A stretch of 6,635 nucleotides of DNA from Thermoplasmatota archaeon (GTDB lineage: Archaea; Thermoplasmatota; Penumbrarchaeia; Penumbrarchaeales; Penumbrarchaeaceae): assembly GCA_016929175.1 (NCBI GenBank), contig JAFGJI010000199.1, positions 1 through 6,635 of the forward strand, written 5' to 3'. The position numbers were made by a program, and so were the translations under genes. Below, piece by piece: positions 1 to 4,698 of this stretch (position 1 is the stretch's first letter; every line of letters starts with the position of its first letter). The notes beneath the pieces were generated by a model. The model had not been told where the DNA came from. It searched no databases and saw only the letters and a list, made by a program, of their open reading frames with translations.

Positions 1-635
1 GGAACCATCCCTACACCAGCCAGGAGATAGCAGTAGAGGGGGGTGGAGCCGTTGTCTCCCATCTGAATGAGGGAGAGGTAAAAGTGGACCTGAAGCATCC
101 CGATGTCTGGATAGAGGTCGAGATAAGGGATTCCTCTGCATACATCTTTGATAACAGGACGAAGGGGCCGGGGGGAATGCCAGCCTCATCCCAGGGGAAG
201 GTCCTCCTCCTGCTTCCCGAACATACCGACGATATCGAAAGGAGGAGCCTTCTCTCCTTCCTGCTCATGAGGCGCAGGGGGTGCAGGGTCATACCCGCCT
301 CGATGGAAGAGGACCATGGAAGCTGGTCGGAGTTCATGAGGAAGACCTCCATGGGAGAAGAGAAGGGACCTTTCATTCTGAAAGGAGATGATGTTATGTC
401 CGGTTTGATGTATGCCGTCGAACATCTCAAGGTTCGCGGAATAGTTATTCCTTCGGGTCCGGGTAAGGAACGGGAATTCCCCGTGATCCACTCGCAGGGA
501 GCCCCGATATCCCAGTTCTATCCAACTGCATCGATGGACATGACCGAAGTGAACGAGTGGCTCGGTAAGCTCATCCCCTCCGAATTGAACCTTTGGATCC
601 GTACCCCTTCGACCCCGTCTCCTTATAAACCTTAA
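1..635 (+). CDS. ThiI-like THUMP protein with degenerate PP-loop domain (5' partial)
   Basis: The frame is open from the window edge (first full codon at 3), so the true start lies upstream; GTG at 84 is internal. About 210 residues are visible. Fragment residues 1-50 match the end of a ThiI THUMP domain (YTSQEIAVEGGGA, then VDLKHPDVWIEVEIRD), followed by the typical ThiI linker KGPGGMP..QGKVLLLL at 54-71. In ThiI, which makes 4-thiouridine in tRNA and passes sulfur to thiamin synthesis, this linker runs directly into the ATP-binding loop SGGIDSPVA. Here that place (nt 216-233) reads PEHTDD, with about five extra residues before LLMRRRGC. Only about 140 residues follow, fewer than the roughly 210 of ThiI. 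The sole cysteine in the fragment is the one in RRRGC, so no catalytic CxxC or Cys pair is seen. Family kinship is well supported. Catalysis by the known route looks impossible, and a non-catalytic tRNA-binding role is inference. The last codons overlap the tbp promoter region. Confidence 0.75.
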   Translation, partial: NHPYTSQEIAVEGGGAVVSHLNEGEVKVDLKHPDVWIEVEIRDSSAYIFDNRTKGPGGMPASSQGKVLLLLPEHTDDIERRSLLSFLLMRRRGCRVIPASMEEDHGSWSEFMRKTSMGEEKGPFILKGDDVMSGLMYAVEHLKVRGIVIPSGPGKEREFPVIHSQGAPISQFYPTASMDMTEVNEWLGKLIPSELNLWIRTPSTPSPYKP

Positions 636-651
636 TAAAGTATATATAAAG
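621..651 (+). promoter_or_regulatory. Probable tbp promoter with repeated TATA-like elements
   Basis: Three AT-rich TATA-like stretches lie in tandem: TTATAAAC at 623-630, TTAATAAAG at 632-640 and TATATATAAA at 641-650. The last is the best archaeal TATA box. Counting about 25 nt downstream puts a transcription start near 670-675, giving tbp a leader of roughly 50 nt. The element overlaps the final codons and TAA stop (633-635) of the ThiI-like gene. The surrounding coding sequence is much more GC-rich, so the AT block stands out. Position and composition are seen; promoter function is inferred. Confidence 0.6.
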
Positions 652-674
652 AAATCCATTACGTTATCAACCCC

Positions 675-697
675 GTCCGGACCTCCAAAGACCGGAT
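675..697 (+). other. Possible hairpin in the tbp leader
   Basis: GTCCGG at 675-680 can pair with CCGGAT at 692-697: five Watson-Crick pairs plus one closing G-U, around an 11-nt loop. It would lie at or just after the predicted start of the tbp transcript and about 15 nt before the ribosome site. There is no U-run after it, so it is not a typical terminator. Function is unknown and the stem is short enough to be chance. Confidence 0.25.
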
Positions 698-712
698 GGA
701 AATGGACCAAAG

Positions 713-718
713 GGTGAT
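713..718 (+). promoter_or_regulatory. Ribosome binding site of tbp
   Basis: GGTGAT, complementary to the conserved 3' end of archaeal 16S rRNA (AUCACCUCC), sits 3 nt before the ATG at 722. It fixes the tbp start and is a typical archaeal Shine-Dalgarno form. Confidence 0.7.
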
Positions 719-721
719 AAA

Positions 722-1261
722 ATGGATATTCACATTCAGAACGTCGTATCCTCCTCATCTGCGGGGGTACCGCTTGACCTACAGAAGATCTCGATGGCTC
801 TTGACGACGCAGAATACGTTCCCGAGAAGTTCCCTGGCCTGATATACAAGGTCAAGGATCCGAAGACTGCGCTCCTCTTATTTTCCAGCGGCAAGCTCGT
901 CTGCACCGGCGCAAAGAGCGTTGCCATGGCCGAAGAGGTCGTTGGACGGGTACTCACCATGATCAAGGAGATGGGAGTGAACGTAGACACCAGCCCCAAG
1001 GTCATGGTGCAGAACATAGTTGCCACGACCGATCTCGGGAGGGAGCTCAACCTGAATTCCATTGCCATCACCCTGGGTCTTGAGAAGGTCGAATACGAAC
1101 CTGAACAGTTCCCCGGCCTGGTTTACAGAGTTGACCACCCGAGGGTGGTTGCACTTCTGTTCGGCTCCGGAAAGATCGTCTGCACGGGCGCCAGGGAGAT
1201 CGAGGACATCGATATCGCTCTGGGCGAGATAGTGAAAGAGCTCGAGGACGCTGGCCTCTGA
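722..1261 (+). CDS. tbp: TATA-box-binding protein (TBP)
   Basis: This is the general transcription factor that binds and bends the TATA box and recruits TFB and RNA polymerase. The 179-residue product is the usual archaeal length and consists almost only of the saddle-shaped core. Two direct repeats are plain: residues 3-88 and 94-179. Each carries the N of the QN(V/I)V strand (N7, N98), an (E)xFPGL(I/V)YxV segment (36-44 and 129-137) and an F(S/G)SGK(L/I)VCTGA segment (54-63 and 147-156). The four phenylalanines that kink DNA are F37/F54 and F130/F147. The start is fixed by GGTGAT at 713-718. There is no long acidic C-terminal tail. The next gene begins 23 nt after the stop, so the two are probably co-transcribed. 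Because the promoter upstream has several TATA-like elements, self-regulation is possible but not shown. Confidence 0.97.
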   Translation: MDIHIQNVVSSSSAGVPLDLQKISMALDDAEYVPEKFPGLIYKVKDPKTALLLFSSGKLVCTGAKSVAMAEEVVGRVLTMIKEMGVNVDTSPKVMVQNIVATTDLGRELNLNSIAITLGLEKVEYEPEQFPGLVYRVDHPRVVALLFGSGKIVCTGAREIEDIDIALGEIVKELEDAGL

Positions 1262-1273
1262 TCGCATTAGAAA

Positions 1274-1279
1274 GGTGAG
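1274..1279 (+). promoter_or_regulatory. Ribosome binding site of the gene after tbp
   Basis: GGTGAG lies 5 nt before the ATG at 1285, in the 23-nt gap behind the tbp stop. No TATA-like element fits in this gap, which supports co-transcription with tbp. Confidence 0.6.
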
Positions 1280-1284
1280 ATCGG

Positions 1285-2124
1285 ATGGGTCTTCGAATAC
1301 TGAACAGGGTTTTCGGTAAAAGGGATGATGGGAGAGAGCGATCGCGAGACCGACGCGAAGACCAGTTCTACGAAGGACCTCCCGAAACCGAGAGCACATC
1401 CCTTCTGGTGGACCATCATTTCGTCTATCCTGCCGAGGACAAGTATGAAAGAAGGATAGGCGGGATGGCCTACCGGGTGGAGATCACGAACTCCTACGAC
1501 TACCCCATGGGCAACATCCGTCTTGAATTCCCGAAGGTGTATAAGCTTGGCTCCTTCAGAGAACCAAGCCATAGGGCGAAACTGCTCGATCCCGGTGAGA
1601 AGCTGAACGTCGAGGTGCCTTTCGATCCGGGGTACCAGGGTGGAAGCGAGGATCTGGAGTTCGATATCGTATTCTTCGATTTTCACCACAAGGTGGAAGA
1701 ACGGATCCGGATGAAGACCGAGCCTCTCAAAATAGTCGTCCCGAAGTTCGAAAGGGTTTCCATGGATGAGGACAGGTATCGGATCCTGACATCGGACCTT
1801 TTCAGATGGACCGTGGAGACCGATGTGATCCCCCTCCCTCCAGATGAGCTCTACAGCATTCTCGTCAACCGTTTGAAAAAGATAGGTTTCGACCAGGCCA
1901 ACGAGATCGTCAACGAAAAGCTCTACAGGGGGATCTCACAACTGGCCGCGACGGACAGCAAGGGAAGGGGGTGGGCTGCCCAGATCCAGGTCATTGGAAG
2001 GGACAATGAATCAAGGATACTTATGTACACTTTCGGTGAAAGACCGCTCTATGCATACAACCTCGCTGTCAAGATCCTCCTCAATATCGACCGCAGGGAG
2101 GACATTATGAAGGGTGTTCTCTGA
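1285..2124 (+). CDS. Unrecognised protein: beta-sandwich plus alpha/beta domain, appendage-like architecture
   Basis: The 279-residue protein belongs to no family I can name. It has no signal peptide or membrane segment, so it is probably cytoplasmic. Residues 8-26 form a charged, arginine-rich and probably disordered stretch. Residues about 38-155 alternate beta strands in the manner of an Ig-like sandwich (YRVEITNSYDYPMGNIRLEFP at 63-83 is split by a turn; LLDPGEKLNVEVPF at 100-113). Residues about 185-275 read helix (PPDELYSILVNRLKKIGF), three strands (213-221, 228-238, 242-250), then helix (254-270). That order, Ig-like sandwich then helix-sheet-helix platform, resembles the appendage domains of clathrin adaptors and gamma-COP; this is inference from predicted secondary structure only. 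GGTGAG at 1274-1279 serves the ATG at 1285. It follows tbp by 23 nt, implying one transcript. Confidence 0.85.
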   Translation: MGLRILNRVFGKRDDGRERSRDRREDQFYEGPPETESTSLLVDHHFVYPAEDKYERRIGGMAYRVEITNSYDYPMGNIRLEFPKVYKLGSFREPSHRAKLLDPGEKLNVEVPFDPGYQGGSEDLEFDIVFFDFHHKVEERIRMKTEPLKIVVPKFERVSMDEDRYRILTSDLFRWTVETDVIPLPPDELYSILVNRLKKIGFDQANEIVNEKLYRGISQLAATDSKGRGWAAQIQVIGRDNESRILMYTFGERPLYAYNLAVKILLNIDRREDIMKGVL

Positions 2125-2151
2125 TGTCCGTGACCAAAGGAGCATTGATAA

Positions 2152-2163
2152 GTTTCTTATATG
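2152..2163 (+). promoter_or_regulatory. Possible promoter (TATA-like) for the zinc-ribbon gene
   Basis: The 109-nt gap at 2125-2233 is clearly richer in A+T than the flanking genes and contains TTATATG at 2157-2163. A start site about 25 nt downstream would leave a leader of about 45 nt before the ATG at 2234. The only ribosome-site candidate is GGGAG at 2219-2223, 10 nt before the ATG. Read-through from the tbp operon is an alternative. Confidence 0.4.
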
Positions 2164-2233
2164 ATTTGAACGGTTCATGTTATTGGAGTAGATCCACCTT
2201 CGAATCATCGAATTCCATGGGAGAGTATTAGCC

Positions 2234-3184
2234 ATGTCACCTTCGTTCTTCAAGAAGAGCGGTTCTTCCGCGGTCAAGCTGGTCACTGCGACAAAGAGCG
2301 AGATAAACCAGTATTCACAGACGCTCAGCGGGCAGGGTTATGCATTGGTTGGAACCCCCATCGAGTACAGACAGCCTATGTCACAGCAGCAGCTGAGGGA
2401 ATCGGTAAAGGGATACGCCGCCCAGAACAACTGCTTCCTCGTGGTGGAGGTGAACGACCCCAACCCGGCAGCAAACCCCTACAATCCATACAAGTTCTAT
2501 CTGTTCCAGCACAGGTCGGGGCAGTATGCACCCGAACCGGTGCAGCCTCCTTCAAAAGGGGGTGCTTCAGGAGCACCGCAGCAGAACCAACAGTTCGCCC
2601 AGTTCACCTGCCCCTACTGTCAATCGGTCTTCCAGGCATACGTTAGGCCGGGGCAGAACATCCTCACATGCACGAGGTGCAGAGGCCAGAGCATGGTCGA
2701 CATCCCTGCCTCGAGCTTCGGATCCCAGCCGGCTTCAGGTGCGAACACTGTCCGGAACCAGATGGGACAGATCAAGCTCAAGTCCTCCTACAACACACTT
2801 GACGAGATGGTCATCGACTGCCTGGATGTCCTTGGGCGGATACTCATCATCGAGGGGAATCCGTTCCAGTTCGAGGATACGGGGGAATTCCTCTATCCCT
2901 TCATCAAGATGAAATCTGCAGCCTATCAGCATATAGGATTCCGAAACATGGACATCATCCTCATGAAGGAGGCCACCCATGACTTCAAGATCATCGGGTC
3001 CGAACAGCACTCCCAATCCCAGGCCAATGTGAACCCTCACAAGGACGAGCTCTTCTCTGTCAAGGTACTCGGAGGTGTCAACTTCCTGGTCCTGGAAGAG
3101 TTCAAGGCTCTTGAACCCCAGCAGAAACAATCCATAACGAATGCGTTCTATCAGTTCCTGAGCCGCTACGTTGGTGTACAATGA
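2234..3184 (+). CDS. Unrecognised three-part protein with central zinc ribbon
   Basis: The 316-residue product is of a family I do not recognise. Three parts are visible. Residues about 14-94 look alpha/beta (KLVTATKSEINQYSQTLSGQ, then FLVVEV and YKFYLFQHR). A Gln/Pro/Gly/Ser-rich linker follows at about 96-122. A zinc ribbon occupies 125-150, with CPYC (C126, C129) and CTRC (C146, C149) 16 residues apart; the form TCPYCQ...LTCTRCRG is like ribbons that bind nucleic acid or protein. After a second linker (about 155-180), residues 183-316 form an alpha/beta domain (TLDEMVIDCLDVLGRILIIEG near the start, helix 296-312 at the end). No signal peptide or membrane span is seen, so it is likely cytoplasmic. 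It lies 109 nt after the appendage-like protein and 39 nt before folD. Zinc binding is well supported by the four cysteines; the role is unknown. Confidence 0.88.
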   Translation: MSPSFFKKSGSSAVKLVTATKSEINQYSQTLSGQGYALVGTPIEYRQPMSQQQLRESVKGYAAQNNCFLVVEVNDPNPAANPYNPYKFYLFQHRSGQYAPEPVQPPSKGGASGAPQQNQQFAQFTCPYCQSVFQAYVRPGQNILTCTRCRGQSMVDIPASSFGSQPASGANTVRNQMGQIKLKSSYNTLDEMVIDCLDVLGRILIIEGNPFQFEDTGEFLYPFIKMKSAAYQHIGFRNMDIILMKEATHDFKIIGSEQHSQSQANVNPHKDELFSVKVLGGVNFLVLEEFKALEPQQKQSITNAFYQFLSRYVGVQ

Positions 3185-3193
3185 GTGGGACAG

Positions 3194-3201
3194 CCTTAAA
3201 T
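3194..3201 (+). promoter_or_regulatory. Possible folD promoter, leaderless transcript
   Basis: CCTTAAAT at 3194-3201 is a TATA-like element centred about 26 nt before the ATG at 3224, the distance expected if transcription starts at or next to the start codon. No Shine-Dalgarno sequence is visible before that ATG. Both facts fit a leaderless folD mRNA. The match is short and unproven. Confidence 0.4.
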
Positions 3202-3223
3202 CGGTGTTTGCGAATTATGAGCC

Positions 3224-4132
3224 ATGGAACTCCTCAAGGGCAAGCCGGTCGCTGACAGGATCGATGAGGAGTTGAAGATCATTTCATCCGGGATGGAACC
3301 CCTGAAGCTTGTAGTGTATCTGGTTGGGACCGATGCCTCATCGGAGGTCTACTCCAGGTCAAAGGTCAAAAAGGGGGAGCGGGTGGGTGTGGAGGTCGTT
3401 CTCAGGAGATTCCCGAAGGGAGCCGCACAGGATGAGATCGAGGTCCAGCTGAACAAGGATTCGAACGATCCGGAGGTTCACGGGATCATGATCGAGCGCC
3501 CGCTCCCGGAGGGAATACGGATCAATGACCTGATGAGAAGGGTCCCTCCATCGAAGGATGTGGAGGGACTCCATCCAGAGAACTATGGTCTGCTCGGGAT
3601 GGGAAAGCCCCGGTTCATCCCCCCAACCCCACTTGGAGCACTTCTCCTGATACTTCATTACGGCCTCAAGCCCGACGGCATGGATGTTGTCATCATTGGC
3701 CGGAGCCTCAACGTGGGAAAGCCATTGGCGGCCCTCCTATCCCGGAAAGCCCCTTGGGGTAACGCGACTGTCACACTTGCCCATACTGGGACACAAGATC
3801 TGCTCCGGCACACAAGGGGGGCGGATATGCTCATCACAGCAGCCGGGAGACCCGGCCTCATCAAGGGGAACATGATCAAGGAAGGTGCAGTCCTTGTTGA
3901 CCTCGGGATAACCCCGACCGATAAAGGTATCGTCGGGGATATTGACCTTGGGTCCGTGCAAGATGTCGCAAAGGCCGCAACCCCCACCCCTGGCGGCACT
4001 GGTCCGGTCACGGTTTCATCCATGTTCCTGAACCTTTTTCGTGCAAGGATAATGGCAGGACCCCTTGACATCGGCTTCACCGATGAACTCATAGGGACCG
4101 TTTACCAAAACAGGGAGGCGATAAGATGGTGA
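3224..4132 (+). CDS. folD: Bifunctional methylenetetrahydrofolate dehydrogenase / methenyltetrahydrofolate cyclohydrolase FolD
   Basis: FolD oxidises 5,10-methylene-THF to methenyl-THF with NAD(P)+ and hydrolyses that to 10-formyl-THF, a cytosolic step supplying one-carbon units for purines and other products. The 302-residue length is close to the usual 280-300. Family motifs appear in order: VGTDASSEVYSRSK (34-47) with Y43 and K47 matching the catalytic Tyr and Lys of E. coli (Y50, K54); VHGIMIERPLP (85-95); KDVEGLHPENYG (111-122); PPTPLGAL (133-140); the nucleotide-binding GRSLNVGKPLA (159-169); ADMLITAAGRP (200-210); GDIDL (238-242) and TPTPGGTGPVT (253-263). Two usually fixed residues differ: E91 stands where bacteria have the Gln of QLPLP, and E114 where they have the Asp of KDVDG. 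From memory, Thermoplasma FolD also has Glu at the first place. The stop overlaps the next gene by 7 nt, implying translational coupling. Confidence 0.95.
   Translation: MELLKGKPVADRIDEELKIISSGMEPLKLVVYLVGTDASSEVYSRSKVKKGERVGVEVVLRRFPKGAAQDEIEVQLNKDSNDPEVHGIMIERPLPEGIRINDLMRRVPPSKDVEGLHPENYGLLGMGKPRFIPPTPLGALLLILHYGLKPDGMDVVIIGRSLNVGKPLAALLSRKAPWGNATVTLAHTGTQDLLRHTRGADMLITAAGRPGLIKGNMIKEGAVLVDLGITPTDKGIVGDIDLGSVQDVAKAATPTPGGTGPVTVSSMFLNLFRARIMAGPLDIGFTDELIGTVYQNREAIRW
4114..4118 (+). promoter_or_regulatory. Ribosome binding site of the small zinc-ribbon membrane gene
   Basis: GGAGG lies inside the folD 3' end, 7 nt before the ATG at 4126. It supports this start, which overlaps the folD stop (TGA 4130-4132) in another frame. 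Confidence 0.65.
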
Positions 4133-4578
4133 GGGTGGCAGTCTGCAGGAAATGCAATTCAACAACCTCCGAGGTCTGGAAAGCTCGAACCACCTGCATG
4201 GAATGCGGCAGCCCGATCGACCATTTGGATGTTAGCACGGGATCTCTAGACCGATTACCACGGATACTCAATATGGCAGGGATCGCATTTGCTATCTTTG
4301 CAGTGCTCTATTTGCTCTTTGGCATCGCTTTCATGGACATGGGCAGAAAGGACGGTATTAACATCATCGTGATATTCCTTGCGGGGACACTCCTCTTCCT
4401 GACCTCGCTTATGTTGCAGCTGTATCTGTCCACCAGAGCAAGGGAGAAGATCGAAACAGGGCAGGAACCTGGGAGGCAGAGGCATCTGAGAAGGGAGAGT
4501 GGCGACGAACCGGTAAGATCCGGCCCGATCGGGCCCCCATCCAGGAAAGCCAGCAAGCTTCCCATCGACAGAAAATGA
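4126..4578 (+). CDS. Small zinc-ribbon protein with two membrane segments, unknown function
   Basis: The 150-residue product begins with a short zinc ribbon, CRKC (C7, C10) and CMEC (C24, C27), followed by a linker. Two hydrophobic spans follow at about 48-70 and 78-101, joined by a short charged turn (DMGRKDG). The last 50 residues are polar, rich in Arg, Pro and Ser, and probably disordered. With both ends on one side, the ribbon and basic tail should be cytoplasmic by the positive-inside rule. Archaea have many such ribbon-plus-membrane proteins without assigned function; I do not recognise this one. It has a strong GGAGG site and overlaps folD by 7 nt, so it is translated from the same mRNA, but nothing ties it to folate chemistry. 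Its frame is shared with the downstream pyrophosphatase, separated by the TGA at 4576-4578. Confidence 0.85.
   Translation: MVRVAVCRKCNSTTSEVWKARTTCMECGSPIDHLDVSTGSLDRLPRILNMAGIAFAIFAVLYLLFGIAFMDMGRKDGINIIVIFLAGTLLFLTSLMLQLYLSTRAREKIETGQEPGRQRHLRRESGDEPVRSGPIGPPSRKASKLPIDRK
4522..4535. repeat. Perfect 14-bp palindrome
   Basis: GGCCCGATCGGGCC reads the same on both strands. It lies within the disordered-tail codons of the zinc-ribbon membrane gene, about 75 nt before the TATA-like element of the pyrophosphatase gene. It could be a protein-binding site or simply a result of GC-rich Arg/Gly/Pro codons. Confidence 0.3.
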
Positions 4579-4606
4579 TGCCTGTTGCTCTTCTGGTCCC
4601 GAGGAT

Positions 4607-4617
4607 ACTTATTAATA
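4607..4617 (+). promoter_or_regulatory. Probable promoter of the pyrophosphatase gene
   Basis: The AT-rich run ACTTATTAATA at 4607-4617, in the 120-nt gap after the zinc-ribbon gene, resembles an archaeal TATA box. A start site near 4640 would leave a leader of about 55-60 nt before the ATG at 4699. Around it, AACGG 4621-4625 can pair with CCGTT 4633-4637, and CATTCC 4627-4632 with GGAATG 4651-4656. The rest of the gap holds nothing else I recognise. Confidence 0.5.
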
Positions 4618-4686
4618 ATGAACGGTCATTCCCCGTTGACTTCCCATACTGGAATGGAACAATGGGCAAGCAGAACACTTCTGAAT

Positions 4687-4691
4687 GGAGG
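4687..4691 (+). promoter_or_regulatory. Ribosome binding site deciding the pyrophosphatase start
   Basis: GGAGG lies 7 nt before the ATG at 4699. In-frame ATGs also exist at 4618 and 4654, but 4618 overlaps the TATA-like run and neither has such a site. Starting at 4699 also gives a clean signal peptide, so it is preferred. Confidence 0.7.
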
Positions 4692-4698
4692 CAGATCA

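Noticed and set aside
180..260. Frameshift hiding an intact SGGxDS loop in the ThiI-like gene
   Set aside because: ThiI-like sequence continues in the same frame on both sides (QGKVLLLL and LLMRRRGC), and no other frame shows the motif.
84..635. GTG at 84 as the true start of the first gene
   Set aside because: The frame is open to the window edge and the upstream residues (YTSQEIAVEGGG) continue the THUMP/ThiI similarity, so the gene is truncated by the window.
186..758. Minus-strand ORF of 190 codons across the ThiI-like gene and tbp promoter
   Set aside because: Odd His/Arg/Gly-rich composition, runs through the AT-rich promoter, and the + frame has clear THUMP/ThiI sequence.
878..1399. 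Minus-strand ORF of 173 codons across tbp
   Set aside because: Antisense shadow of tbp and the next gene; the + frame is unmistakable TBP.
4618..4698. Earlier in-frame ATGs at 4618 and 4654 for the pyrophosphatase
   Set aside because: They would put about 15-27 polar residues before the signal peptide, 4618 overlaps the TATA-like run, and the GGAGG site points to 4699.
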